DNA of 64,000 nucleotides from Sulfitobacter dubius (lineage in GTDB: Bacteria > Pseudomonadota > Alphaproteobacteria > Rhodobacterales > Rhodobacteraceae): assembly GCF_900113435.1 (NCBI RefSeq), contig NZ_FOPG01000002.1:700819-764818 (forward strand), written 5' to 3'. Under the pieces are notes generated by a model. The model saw only the letters and a list, made by a program, of their open reading frames with translations. It had not been told where the DNA came from and did no database searches. A program made the position numbers and the translations under genes. This document shows, piece after piece, positions 28,835-40,602 of this stretch (within the stretch, counting starts at the first letter, position 1; each line of letters begins with the position of its first letter).

Positions 28835-30066
28835 AGGGGGGCGCGGCGCGACTGCCCGCCTATGCGCTTTTCGCAGCGCTGCTCGCAGCAGCGGGGCTGC
28901 CGATCTACATCCACGCACCGAAATTCTATGTCGATGAATACGGCGTTTCGCTGACTGCTCTCGGCTCTGTCCTGTTTGCGCTGCGGCTGCTCGATATCGT
29001 GCAAGACCCCGCACTCGGATGGTTAGCTCAAAGGCTTCGTGCCCAGCGGGCAGCGGCGGTGGCGGGGGCAGGGGCGGTGATGGCGCTGGCGATGCTGGGG
29101 CTTTTCGCGGTGCCGGCCCCTGTGGCTCCGGTGCTATGGTTCGCGCTGATGCTGACCTTGGTATTCTCCTCTTTCAGCTTCCTGACCATTTGCTTTTACG
29201 CGCAGGGGGTCGCAAAGGCGGACATGCTCCCCGGTGCGGGGCATCTGGCGCTGGCGCGTTGGCGTGAGACCGGGGCACTGTTGGGCGTTTGCGTGGCATC
29301 CGTGGCCCCATTGCTGCTGGGCTTGGCCCTTGATCGGCCCTTTGCCGGTTTTGCAGTGGGCTTTGCCATCTTGGCCCTCTGGGCAATCACTGCGATGCGC
29401 GGCGAATGGCGCGCGGCGGGGCTGCCCATGGCCAGCGGATTTGGCATCGTTTTGCGGGACCAGCAGGCGCGGCGGTTGCTGCTGATCGCGCTGGTCAATG
29501 CCGCGCCAGTGGCCGTTACCTCGACCCTGTTTCTGTTCTACGTTGAGTTGGCGCTCGACGCGCCGGGGTGGGAAGGGCCGCTTTTGCTGCTCTTCTTTCT
29601 TGCTGCTGCGGCGGCGGCCCCGATTTGGGGAATGCTGGCCGAACGCTTTGGCGCGCGGCAGGTTTTGTTGTTTGCGATGATCGTAGGCATTGTTGCCTTT
29701 GGGGGCGCGCTGCTGTTGGGTCCGGGGGACGTGGTGCTTTTTGCGTTTGTATGTCTGGCCTCTGGCGCGGTTTTAGGCGCGGATCTGACGCTTTTGCCCG
29801 CCATGTTCGCCACCCGTATGGCGCAGATCGCCCCCTCCGCCGCCGAAGGTTTCGGTCTTTGGTCTTTCGTATCTAAATTGACCTTGGCTTTCGCGGCTGT
29901 GGCCCTACTTCCAGCTTTAGAACGCGCAGGATTACAGACCAGTGTGGGAGACAGTTCCGACACATCCATCTCCCTGTTGATCTGGTTCTATGCTGGTGTA
30001 CCTTGCGCTTTGAAATTGCTGGCGATCGCTCTGCTTGCCAGTACCAATGACGTGGAGAAACCGTGA
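28831..30066 (+). CDS. MFS transporter, glycoside-pentoside-hexuronide-like
   Basis: 411 residues with about twelve hydrophobic helices. The loop after helix two contains the pattern RLLDIVQDPALGWLAQRLR, a variant of the GPH-family motif (usually with DxxxDPxxG). Annotated counterparts are called sugar/cation symporters, but the operon context makes a lipid or lipid-precursor flippase role more likely; this is an inference. Overlaps DUF1365 upstream and DUF3833 downstream by four bases each, so its level is tied to theirs. Inner membrane. Confidence 0.88.
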   Translation: MKGGAARLPAYALFAALLAAAGLPIYIHAPKFYVDEYGVSLTALGSVLFALRLLDIVQDPALGWLAQRLRAQRAAAVAGAGAVMALAMLGLFAVPAPVAPVLWFALMLTLVFSSFSFLTICFYAQGVAKADMLPGAGHLALARWRETGALLGVCVASVAPLLLGLALDRPFAGFAVGFAILALWAITAMRGEWRAAGLPMASGFGIVLRDQQARRLLLIALVNAAPVAVTSTLFLFYVELALDAPGWEGPLLLLFFLAAAAAAPIWGMLAERFGARQVLLFAMIVGIVAFGGALLLGPGDVVLFAFVCLASGAVLGADLTLLPAMFATRMAQIAPSAAEGFGLWSFVSKLTLAFAAVALLPALERAGLQTSVGDSSDTSISLLIWFYAGVPCALKLLAIALLASTNDVEKP

Positions 30067-30629
30067 CAGAGCCGCTGATCTTTATCGCTGTCGGGCTTGC
30101 CCTTGGTCTATTGCTCACCTTTTTGCGCCGCCGTTTGGGAGAGTTTCACGGGCAATCGCCTAGCGACTATGTCGATTCCTTCCCTGTATTCGACCTGCGC
30201 TTGCATCTGCGGGACAAAATGATCTGCGAGGGCGTGATCTTTGGCCCCCTGGGCCGTGTCACCAGCAGTTTTACTGCGAATTTTGACGTGTCCTGGGAAG
30301 GGAACGTGGCGACCGTGGCCGAGTCTTTCCGTTACAATGATGGTTCGCGGCAGGAACGGGAATGGACCGTGACGCTGGGCAAGAACGGTAATTTCACCAG
30401 CACCGCGCCGGATGTGATCGGTGAGGGACAGGGGATCCAGTCCGGGCCGACATTGCTGCTACGCTACCGTATCCGTCTGCCCGAAGAGCTTGGCAGCCAT
30501 GTGCTGAAAACGGTCGATTGGATGTATCTGACCCCCGACGGCACTATCGTGAACCGCAGCCAGTTTCGAAAATTCGGGATCAAAGTAGCAGAATTGGTCG
30601 CCACGCTGCGACCGGCGGAGGAACGATGA
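30063..30629 (+). CDS. DUF3833 family protein
   Basis: 188 residues from a GTG overlapping the MFS stop. A single N-terminal membrane helix (about residues 4-20) is followed by a soluble domain: YVDSFPVFDLRLHLRDKM near 36, EGVIFGPLGRVTSSF, and VDWMYLTPDGTIVNRSQFRKFG near 155. This matches DUF3833, a family of unknown fold often annotated as lipoproteins in Gammaproteobacteria; here the lipobox is absent and the helix is an anchor. It probably sits on the periplasmic side of the inner membrane within the lipid-modifying operon. Confidence 0.86.
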   Translation: MTEPLIFIAVGLALGLLLTFLRRRLGEFHGQSPSDYVDSFPVFDLRLHLRDKMICEGVIFGPLGRVTSSFTANFDVSWEGNVATVAESFRYNDGSRQEREWTVTLGKNGNFTSTAPDVIGEGQGIQSGPTLLLRYRIRLPEELGSHVLKTVDWMYLTPDGTIVNRSQFRKFGIKVAELVATLRPAEER

Positions 30630-31357
30630 AGGACTGGCAAGGCAAGACCTATTGGCTGGTGGGCGCGAGCGACGGACTTGGCGCGGCGCTGGCCCATCAA
30701 CTCAGCCGCACCGGGGCGGAGGTGATCCTCTCCGCCCGGTCAGAGGACAAGCTGACCGAATTGGCCAAAGCCCTGCCGGGGCGGGCGCGGGTGCGGGTCT
30801 TGGATGTGACCGATGAGGCCGATGTCGCCGCCGCTGCGCAGGAGATCGGTCCGATTGATGGGCTGGTCTATCTGGCCGGAGCCTATTGGCCCTTCGGTGC
30901 GAAGGATTGGCAAGCGGGTCACGCCGTGACCATGGCGGATGTGAACTTTACCGGCCTGTTGCGCGTGCTGGGGCAGGTCGTGCCGCAGATGGTTGCCCGA
31001 GATGAGGGGCATATAGTCATTACCTCCAGCCTGACCGCCTATCGCGGGCTGCCCGGCTCAATTGGCTATACGGCCTCCAAGGCGGCGACAATGTCTTTGG
31101 CGGAATGTATGCACGCCGATCTGCGCAAGACAGGCGTGCAGGTTCAGGTCATCAACCCCGGTTTCATCAAGACCCAGTTGACCGACAAGAACGATTTCAA
31201 AATGCCCTTTTTGATGGCGCCGGAAGACGCCGCGCGGCGGGTCTATGAGCATATGAACGGCGACAGTTTCAAACTGGATTTTCCCTACGGGTTTTCGCTG
31301 CTGTTCCGTTTGGGGCGGTTCCTGCCGGACTGGCTGTATTACCGGTTCTTCTCCTGA
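30626..31357 (+). CDS. Short-chain dehydrogenase/reductase
   Basis: 243 residues from the ATG at 30626 that overlaps the DUF3833 stop. Cofactor motif VGASDGLGAALA near residue 11, catalytic Ser in ITSSLTAYRG near 135, and the YTASK motif (Tyr and Lys) near 151. Late motif VQVINPGFIKTQLTD near 173. It is the last gene of the five-gene operon and corresponds to RSP1087 of R. sphaeroides by position. Substrate unknown; a lipid or aldehyde is plausible. Its stop is only two bases from the stop of the convergent gene at 31360. Confidence 0.9.
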   Translation: MKDWQGKTYWLVGASDGLGAALAHQLSRTGAEVILSARSEDKLTELAKALPGRARVRVLDVTDEADVAAAAQEIGPIDGLVYLAGAYWPFGAKDWQAGHAVTMADVNFTGLLRVLGQVVPQMVARDEGHIVITSSLTAYRGLPGSIGYTASKAATMSLAECMHADLRKTGVQVQVINPGFIKTQLTDKNDFKMPFLMAPEDAARRVYEHMNGDSFKLDFPYGFSLLFRLGRFLPDWLYYRFFS

Positions 31358-31359
31358 TC

Positions 31360-32415
31360 TCAGACTTCGGCGACATGCTTGCCAAAGAGATCACGCGGGC
31401 CTTGCCAGACGGGATTTCCTGCCTCTGGCAAGGCCCGCAAGGTCGGTAGCAACTGGCCTGCAAAATCCTCAGAGCTTTCACGCGGCAGCATTGAGGGCAG
31501 ATTGTCGATGGCCATGACATCCAGCGGCGGGGCGTCGTGCACACGCAGGGCGGGCGTCTCCCAAGTCGTCGCGCGGTCATAGACCTGCACCGGGTTAAAG
31601 GCGCTGTCCGGGTCGCAGGCGATGTCGCCGATCACCCGCAGGGCACGCTTTGCTTTAGGAGCATCGGGGCGGACGAAGGCGGGAGTGTCTGGCCCTGCGA
31701 GGATGCAGTTGAAGAAATAGGCGTGGTCGAGGATTTCGGGGAACGGCCCGCCATGGGCGGTTTCGGCCATATCCCAGCCGGTGACGGGGATGCCCAAAGC
31801 CTCGCAAAGATCGCTCGCCCCGCGCCCCACGCGGCCCAATGCGCCGATCACCAGCGCACGGTCGCTGCTTCCGTCAACCTGAGCGAGTTCTTCGGCCAAC
31901 GCCGATTTCAAGGCATCGGCGTCGGGGTAGGGCGCAACCGGGCCGCAGGTCTCTCCGCGCAGCTGTGCGATGCGGCATTTGACCGAGACGGCTGCCCCCG
32001 CAAAGCCCGCCCAATAGCCAAAGGCGGCAACGCGGCGGCCATTGTCATCGGTCAAATACTCCAAATCCAGCAACGTGCCGCCACCCGCCTTGAACCGCTC
32101 CAACAGTTTGCGGCCCGAGGATTGGCCTTTGTAGGCGTGGCCGAACATGATGTGAGTATGGGGCAGGAGCGTCCCGTCTTCGGGCAGCTCCTTCAGGCCA
32201 AAGATCACCGCATCGCGCGGGGCGTCGGGCCAGCTATGCGCGGGGACGATCTCGCAGCCCGCCTGCGCATAGGCGGCGGTGGGGATCACGCGGCTGTCGC
32301 TGTCTTCGACGCTCACTTTCATGCCTGTCGCGATCAGCGCGGCCGCCCCTTCGGGCGTCAGGCCGGTGCGGGTCTCATTGTCGCGCTGTTCGGCGCGCAG
32401 CCACAGATGGGTCAT
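31360..32415 (-). CDS. Saccharopine dehydrogenase (NAD+, L-lysine-forming type)
   Basis: 351 residues. It resembles fungal Lys1-type saccharopine dehydrogenases: N-terminal WLRAEQRDNETRTGLTP, FGLKELPEDG near 72, HIMFGHAYKGQ near 88, LLDLEYLTDDNGRRVAAFG near 115 and a Rossmann motif VIGALGRVGRGA near 188. The enzyme converts saccharopine to lysine and 2-oxoglutarate or the reverse. As lysine is made via DapB here, a lysine-degrading role is more likely. It overlaps the upstream GST gene by four bases, and the pair is likely one transcript. Confidence 0.9.
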   Translation of the reverse strand: MTHLWLRAEQRDNETRTGLTPEGAAALIATGMKVSVEDSDSRVIPTAAYAQAGCEIVPAHSWPDAPRDAVIFGLKELPEDGTLLPHTHIMFGHAYKGQSSGRKLLERFKAGGGTLLDLEYLTDDNGRRVAAFGYWAGFAGAAVSVKCRIAQLRGETCGPVAPYPDADALKSALAEELAQVDGSSDRALVIGALGRVGRGASDLCEALGIPVTGWDMAETAHGGPFPEILDHAYFFNCILAGPDTPAFVRPDAPKAKRALRVIGDIACDPDSAFNPVQVYDRATTWETPALRVHDAPPLDVMAIDNLPSMLPRESSEDFAGQLLPTLRALPEAGNPVWQGPRDLFGKHVAEV

Positions 32416-33035
32416 GCCAAGATTCCCTTCGCGCGCACGGCCTTGACGCTGGCACGGTCTTCCATGCGGGCGGCGAAGGCATCAAGCCGTGGGTAAGCCG
32501 CGCGGTCGACCCCGTCACCGGCCAGCCATCCCGAGACGACAAAGAGATAGGGATCGGCCAGCGACAGGGCATCGCCCGCAACGAAGTCGCCCCGGAAGGC
32601 GTGGTTTTCGATATAGGCCGCGCAATCGGCCATGGTCTGCGGCACCTTGGCTTTCATATCGTCAAAACTGGATTGCTGATCGGCCCAGCGGTGGCCGCGC
32701 ATCTTATGGGCGTGGGCCACATGCATGGTCGAGGCGAGGTAGTACATCACTCCGCGCATATGGGCCGCGAGTTCAGGGTCAGCCGGGACCAGCCCCGCCT
32801 CGGGCGCGCGGGCGGCGACATAGTCCAACAGCGCGCCAGTCTCGGTCAGGGCGCTGCCCGCTTCGGTCACGAGGGTCGGCACCCGGCCCTTGGGGTTCAG
32901 CGCCAGATAGGGCGCGGCGGTCTGTTCGGCGCTGGCGAAATCGACCTTCACCGGTTCATAGTCCAGCCCCGCTTCTTCAAGGGCGATGGCGACGGCGACC
33001 GAGATCGTGCCGGGGGCGTAGTGAAGTTTCAACAT
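32412..33035 (-). CDS. Glutathione S-transferase family protein
   Basis: 207 residues. N-terminal thioredoxin-like domain (LKLHYAPGTISVAVAIAL; the GST Ser/Tyr region is SVA here) with the conserved cis-Pro and GRVPTLV near 49 and a Glu/Thr contact ETGALLDYVAAR near 64; an all-helical C-terminal domain follows. Similar proteins are called GST in Rhodobacteraceae next to saccharopine dehydrogenase. The physiological substrate is unknown. It overlaps the saccharopine dehydrogenase gene by four bases and follows the phosphatase gene by 25 bases. Confidence 0.9.
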   Translation of the reverse strand: MLKLHYAPGTISVAVAIALEEAGLDYEPVKVDFASAEQTAAPYLALNPKGRVPTLVTEAGSALTETGALLDYVAARAPEAGLVPADPELAAHMRGVMYYLASTMHVAHAHKMRGHRWADQQSSFDDMKAKVPQTMADCAAYIENHAFRGDFVAGDALSLADPYLFVVSGWLAGDGVDRAAYPRLDAFAARMEDRASVKAVRAKGILA

Positions 33036-33060
33036 GGGTCAGCCTTTCGCGGGCGAGGGG

Positions 33061-33711
33061 TTACATATGCGTTTGTGCAAGGCGGCGGTCGGGACGGTCA
33101 AGATGCGGCACGGCATTGAACAGCACGGGCGACCAATGCCCGCCGATGGGAAAGAGCCGGTGCATCGAAGTATGCATGATCGCCAGCGCCAGCCGCGCCA
33201 TCGCCGGGATCCCGACGCCCATCGCCTGCGCCATCGCCAGAGAGATCAGCCCGCCCGAGGTCACCACCAGCGCCGGGCCTTCGCCCTCGGCAATCTCGGC
33301 CAGCGCCGATTGCACGCGGGTTTCAAAGTGCTCGTAGGTTTCGGGCGTGTCGGCAAGCTTGCCCGCTTTCCAATAGTCGAAGACCTGCGGCAGGTGGTGC
33401 ACGAACTCACCCGCGCGGGGGAAGGGCACCTTGTGCTGTTGCTCCATCAGATTGGCGAGGGTGAAATATTCCAGCTCATTCAACCGGGCGTCACGGATGG
33501 GTTCCAGCCCGGTCTTCATCGCCTCGGCGGTTTCGATATGGCGGGTCAGGGTGCCGGTATAGAGCCGCGTGTGGTGGCTTTCGCTGTGACGCAAATGCTC
33601 GCCCAGCCACGCGGCTTGCTCATGGCCAAGCGGGCTGAGTTGGTCATAGCTCAACTCGTCCTTGGCGGTGGAATTGGCTTGGCCGTGGCGGATCAGGGTA
33701 ATGTGGGACAT
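33061..33711 (-). CDS. Histidine phosphatase family protein
   Basis: 216 residues from the ATG at 33711; the open frame reaches 33906 but would overlap the start of the formate dehydrogenase gene. The RHG catalytic motif (ITLIRHGQAN) is at residues 4-13, the catalytic acid lies in the RLYTGTLTRHIETAEAM region with GLEPIRDARLNELEY near 84, and the second His in VVTSGGLISLAMA has become Ser-Gly where a typical VSHGG stands. That change may weaken the usual phosphomonoesterase activity. First gene of the phosphatase-GST-saccharopine dehydrogenase group. Confidence 0.85.
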   Translation of the reverse strand: MSHITLIRHGQANSTAKDELSYDQLSPLGHEQAAWLGEHLRHSESHHTRLYTGTLTRHIETAEAMKTGLEPIRDARLNELEYFTLANLMEQQHKVPFPRAGEFVHHLPQVFDYWKAGKLADTPETYEHFETRVQSALAEIAEGEGPALVVTSGGLISLAMAQAMGVGIPAMARLALAIMHTSMHRLFPIGGHWSPVLFNAVPHLDRPDRRLAQTHM

Positions 33712-33883
33712 CAAAAGGCTTTCACTGTTCGCCCAAGTGATAGGGTAGCTTGCCGGGCCATACAATGCACCGCGCCGCAATGCGCCGCCGCGGCGTTTAT
33801 CCGTGACGGGGTGTCGGGATTGGCCCCTGACAAACGCCGGATTTTGCCTATAGTTTGGGCAATAGCCAAGGGGAGGGGCAGCC

Positions 33884-36649
<2,766 letters not shown>

Positions 36650-36664
36650 GGAAAGTTTGGAAGA

Positions 36665-37858
36665 ATGAAGATTGATGCCGCCCGTTTCTTGAAAGACCTG
36701 CACGATCTGCGCGCCATCGGCGCTGCGGGTGTGGGCAAGGGCGTGGTGCGTCCGGCCTATTCCGCCGCCGATGTTGAGGCGCGGGAATGGCTTGCCGGGC
36801 GGATGCGCGATGCGGGGCTGAAGGTCGAGGTCGACGCTATGGGCAACCTCTTTGGCTTGGCCGAAGGGCCGTCGATCCTGCTGGGGTCGCATTCCGACAG
36901 CCAGCCCGAAGGTGGCTGGCTCGACGGGGCCTTGGGCGTGATCGCCGCGCTTGAAGTTGCCCGCGCAGCGGGTGAGGCCGGAGGGCCTGCGGTCTCGGTC
37001 GTGTCCTTTCAGGACGAAGAGGGGCGCTTTGGCGTGACCACCGGTTCGACCGTCTGGTCCGGCGCTTTGGATCAGGCCAAGGCCGATGGCTTCAAGGATG
37101 ACGCCGGGGTCAGCTTGGCCGAGGCGCGCCGCGCGATGACGGGCATGGTGACCGGCCCGGTCGATCCCGCGCAGTTCACTGGCTATATTGAGCTACACAT
37201 CGAACAGGGTCCGACGCTGGATGACAGTGGCGAGCAGATCGGTGTCGTCACCGATATCGTCGGCATTCGCGATATGAAGGTGACCTTTGAAGGCCAGCAA
37301 AACCACGCGGGCACTACACCGATGGCTGTGCGAAAGGATGCCTTTCAAGCGGTATCTGGCTTCAACAGCCTGCTTAATGACCGGCTGCGCAACGTGGTGA
37401 CGCCGAGCACCGTCTGGACGATTGGCCATGTCAGCCTGCATCCCAATGCCTCGTCCATCGTGCCGGGCAAGGCGGTGTTTTCCATGCAGTGGCGGGACGG
37501 CGACAGCGACCGTCTGGCACGGATGGAGAAGATCATCCGCGAAACTGCCGAAGAGGTCGCGCAGACACGTGGGATGGAGTTGTCCTTTGGCCCGATGCTG
37601 GGGCTGGAGCCGGTGGCCATGGACGCGCGGTTGCGCGATGCACTGGCCGAGGCAGCGGAAACGGTGGCGCCGGGCAAGTGGCGCAAGATGCCCTCGGGCG
37701 CTTTGCATGACGCGACCAATGTGGCGCGGCTGATGCCGGTCGCGATGTTGTTCGCGCCGTCGATCAACGGGATCAGCCATGCTTTCGAAGAGGACACAGC
37801 CGAAGACGATCTGGTCGCGGCGGTCGAGGTGCTGGGCCGAGCCGTCGCGGTGCTTTGA
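36665..37858 (+). CDS. M20-family Zn-dependent amidohydrolase (hydantoinase/carbamoylase type)
   Basis: 397 residues. Metal-binding motifs of the allantoate amidohydrolase / N-carbamoyl-L-amino acid hydrolase group: [20 protein letters not shown] (His and Asp) near residue 75, FQDEEGRFG (the Glu pair) near 117, the dimerisation domain block [11 protein letters not shown] near 215 and a late [14 protein letters not shown]. It may cleave N-carbamoyl amino acids, allantoate or a related ureide; which one is not decidable. It starts 15 bases after the formate dehydrogenase gene, so the two are probably cotranscribed, with no other purine- or pyrimidine-breakdown gene near. Confidence 0.9.
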   Translation: MKIDAARFLKDLHDLRAIGAAGVGKGVVRPAYSAADVEAREWLAGRMRDAGLKVEVDAMGNLFGLAEGPSILLGSHSDSQPEGGWLDGALGVIAALEVARAAGEAGGPAVSVVSFQDEEGRFGVTTGSTVWSGALDQAKADGFKDDAGVSLAEARRAMTGMVTGPVDPAQFTGYIELHIEQGPTLDDSGEQIGVVTDIVGIRDMKVTFEGQQNHAGTTPMAVRKDAFQAVSGFNSLLNDRLRNVVTPSTVWTIGHVSLHPNASSIVPGKAVFSMQWRDGDSDRLARMEKIIRETAEEVAQTRGMELSFGPMLGLEPVAMDARLRDALAEAAETVAPGKWRKMPSGALHDATNVARLMPVAMLFAPSINGISHAFEEDTAEDDLVAAVEVLGRAVAVL

Positions 37859-37864
37859 GCGCCG

Positions 37865-38581
37865 TCAGTCCCAATCCACATCGCCAAGGAAGATATAGCC
37901 CGCGCCATAGATCGTCTTGATCAACTGCGGGTTCTTCGGGTCTTCGCCAAGCTTCGTGCGCAACCGCGAGATGCGCACGTCCATCGCGCGGTCAAAACTC
38001 TCGGAAGCCACGCCGCCGAGGCTTTCTTGCATCTGCGCGCGGCTGATCAGCCGTTTCGGCGCGTCTAGGAACAGCCGCAGTACTTCGCCCTCGGCGTGAG
38101 AAAATGTCACCTCGGTGCCTGTCGCATCCTGCAAGACATAGCGGTCGAAATGCGCGGTCCAGCCGTTGAAGCGCGCGGTGGTGCCAGCCTGTGGGGTGGG
38201 CTTGGCGCTGCGCAGGCGGGCGCGGATGCGGGCGACCACTTCCGCCGGATCGAAGGGTTTGATGATGTAGTCATCAGCCCCCAGTTCCAGCCCAGTCACC
38301 CGGTCCTGCACCTGCGCACGGCCCGAGATGATGATCACGATCGCGCCTTGTTCCAGCGCCAGCCTGTGTACCAGCGTCAAACCGTCGGTGTCGGGCAGGC
38401 TGAGATCGACAAGGCAGACATCGGGGGTATGGGTGGCCAGTGCGGCTTCAAAAGCCCGCGCGCGACCAAAGCTGAGCGTGTCGAAGCCGGCTTCCTGCAA
38501 CGTGTCCGACAGCATCTGCCGGATCTCGGGTTCGTCATCCAGAATGGTGACCAGTGGGCGCGGGGCGGTATCACGGCTCAT
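37865..38581 (-). CDS. OmpR-family response regulator
   Basis: 238 residues. Receiver domain with the phosphoacceptor Asp59 in CLVDLSLPDTDG, the acid pair in LDDEPEI near 15 and the conserved Lys in GADDYIIKPFDP near 107. The C-terminal winged helix shows RAMDVRISRLRTKLGEDP near 195 and IYGAGYIFLGD near 225, as in OmpR/PhoB. Its ATG overlaps the stop of the upstream hybrid kinase gene by four bases, so it is the cognate partner. Its targets are not visible; the divergent cytochrome c gene is a candidate. Confidence 0.94.
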   Translation of the reverse strand: MSRDTAPRPLVTILDDEPEIRQMLSDTLQEAGFDTLSFGRARAFEAALATHTPDVCLVDLSLPDTDGLTLVHRLALEQGAIVIIISGRAQVQDRVTGLELGADDYIIKPFDPAEVVARIRARLRSAKPTPQAGTTARFNGWTAHFDRYVLQDATGTEVTFSHAEGEVLRLFLDAPKRLISRAQMQESLGGVASESFDRAMDVRISRLRTKLGEDPKNPQLIKTIYGAGYIFLGDVDWD

Positions 38582-40494
38582 GGGGCGGTGGCTTTCAATG
38601 GGGCGATCAACGCTTGCAGATCGTCTTTTTCAAAGGGTTTGCGCAGCACCGGCGCAAGGGTTTGCGCCTCGACAAACAGCGGGTGATCGGCGGGCAGAGA
38701 GGTCATCAGCAACAGCGGCAGGCTGCTGCCGACGCGCCGGGCAAGGTCGATGCCGGTGCCTTCGCCGCTGAGTTGGATGTCAGAGAGGACAAGAGCGATG
38801 TCGGGCAGATCGGCGATCAGGGCTGTGGCCTCATCGGCGCTGGTGGCTTCGATCACCGAATGGCCCTGATCCATCAACATGTCGCGCACCACGGCGCGGA
38901 TATCACTCGTGTCTTCGACCAGCAGCACCAGACCCGTCGTGGCCGGCACGGCGGCGCGGTAGGGCAGACGCAGGCTGATCTGCGCGCCGCCCTCGGGCGC
39001 ATTGCTCAGCCGCAGGTCACCGCCTGCGGATTTGGTCATGTCGTAGACCATCGACAGACCCAGCCCCGACCCCTCGCTGCCCTTTGTGGTGAAGAAGGGC
39101 TCGACCCCACGCTCCAGCGCAGAGGGCGAAAAGCCCGGCCCGGTGTCGTGGATCACCCATTCGACCCAAGTGTCATGCACCAGCCGCTGAGTCAGGGTGA
39201 TGGTGCCACGCGCACCGCAGGCGTCGCGGGCGTTAAGGATGAGGTTCAAAAGCGCATCCTGCACGCGGCCTTTGTCGAGCAGGACAGACCCCTCTGGCGC
39301 GTCATTGCGCACCACCAGCGCGCATTTCGGCGGCAGAGTGGGGGCGGCGAGGGTCGAAAGCTCGTTCAAGAGGTCGGCGATATCGGTGGCCGCAGGGCGC
39401 AGGGCGCGGGGTTCGGTCACATCAGCGATGGAGCTGAGCAGCGTGCCGCCCCGCCGGGCCGCGGCCAAGGTCCCTTCGACCAATTCGCCCGCTTGCGCCG
39501 GCATGTCGGGCAGCCGGGCGAGTTTCGACTGCATCCCCAGAATGATGGTCAAAAGGTTCGAAAAGTCATGCGCCAGCCCAGAGATCATGCGAGAGGCCAA
39601 CTCGCGTTTCAGTGTCTGTTGCAGGGCGACGCGGGTCTGGGTCTCTTCGGTGATGTCCATCGACAGGATATAGACCCCGCCGCGCCTGTCGGGGGTAAAG
39701 GCCCCCCGGATGCGGCGGGCGGATTCGTCATGGGTGAACTCGATCACCGCCGGGCTGCCCGCGTAGGCTTGGGTCAGCGCGGGCTTGATCCGCCCATAGG
39801 CGGAGGCCCCGAGCGCGTCGCTGATGTGCAGACCGTAAATATTGCTGGGCCGCCCCGGCATCACACTGCTGAGGCGGCGGTTGGAATAGATATAGCGGCC
39901 ATTCTCGTCGACATGGGCGATATGGGCGGGCATCATCTCGGTTGTCAGGCGGGTGCGGGCTTCGCTTTCAGTGACCTGGCGCTTGGCTTCTTCCAGCGCC
40001 GTAATCGTCGCTTCGAGTTTGCGGTTGCTGGCGGCGAGCTGTTCGGCATGGGAGAGCAGTTGATCGCTCAGCGCATCGGACCGCGCGCGCAACAGCGCCT
40101 CTTGCCGTTTGGTGTTGGTGATATCGGTATAGACGGTGACCCAGCCGCCCTGCGGCAGCGGGGAGCCTTCGACGCTGATGGTGCGCCCGTTCGCGCGGGT
40201 GCGTTCCATGTAATGCGGCACAAAAGCCTGCGCCTGTTCGACACGCTCGGCCACGAAGGCATCGACATCCGTGACCTCACCATATTCGCCGGTTCCGGCG
40301 AGATGGCGGATCGTATCCTCAAAGGGCGCGCCGGGGGTGACCAGTTCATCGGGCAGATCGAACATGGATTGAAACGGCCCGTTGCAGACCGCAAGGCGCA
40401 GGTCGCTGTCATAGATCGTCAGCGCCTGAGCGATCAGGTTCAGACCGGCTTGGGTTAGGGCTTTGGTTTGGTCATCGGTGATCTGCATTGGCAT
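38578..40494 (-). CDS. Hybrid PAS sensor histidine kinase with C-terminal receiver
   Basis: About 638 residues from the ATG at 40494 (a second ATG at 40488 is possible); the frame stays open to 40920 over the divergent cytochrome gene. Order: PAS-like domain (about 15-125), coiled coil (130-180), a second PAS domain (about 180-285), a HisKA region with His309 in GLAHDFSNLL, HATPase (about 410-520; NARDACGARG, TTKGSEGSGLGLSMVYD) and a receiver domain (about 530-638; Asp in LVLSDIQLSG). No membrane segment, so a cytosolic sensor. Similar HDFSN-type kinases sense redox or ligand changes. Signal unknown. Confidence 0.92.
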   Translation of the reverse strand: MPMQITDDQTKALTQAGLNLIAQALTIYDSDLRLAVCNGPFQSMFDLPDELVTPGAPFEDTIRHLAGTGEYGEVTDVDAFVAERVEQAQAFVPHYMERTRANGRTISVEGSPLPQGGWVTVYTDITNTKRQEALLRARSDALSDQLLSHAEQLAASNRKLEATITALEEAKRQVTESEARTRLTTEMMPAHIAHVDENGRYIYSNRRLSSVMPGRPSNIYGLHISDALGASAYGRIKPALTQAYAGSPAVIEFTHDESARRIRGAFTPDRRGGVYILSMDITEETQTRVALQQTLKRELASRMISGLAHDFSNLLTIILGMQSKLARLPDMPAQAGELVEGTLAAARRGGTLLSSIADVTEPRALRPAATDIADLLNELSTLAAPTLPPKCALVVRNDAPEGSVLLDKGRVQDALLNLILNARDACGARGTITLTQRLVHDTWVEWVIHDTGPGFSPSALERGVEPFFTTKGSEGSGLGLSMVYDMTKSAGGDLRLSNAPEGGAQISLRLPYRAAVPATTGLVLLVEDTSDIRAVVRDMLMDQGHSVIEATSADEATALIADLPDIALVLSDIQLSGEGTGIDLARRVGSSLPLLLMTSLPADHPLFVEAQTLAPVLRKPFEKDDLQALIAPLKATAP

Positions 40495-40602
40495 CCGTCG
40501 ACGGTAGGGCCAGCACCGCGCAGAGGAAAGGCCAAATGGCGCTTGACCTTCTTGCGCTGGAGGCCCGGAGAAGCGCGGCAAATGAAACCCGAAAGGCAGA
40601 GC

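Noticed and set aside
38554..40458. A plus-strand open frame of 634 codons over the hybrid kinase gene
   Set aside because: The kinase domains on the minus strand are unmistakable; the plus frame reads as His/Arg/Gln-rich shadow sequence.
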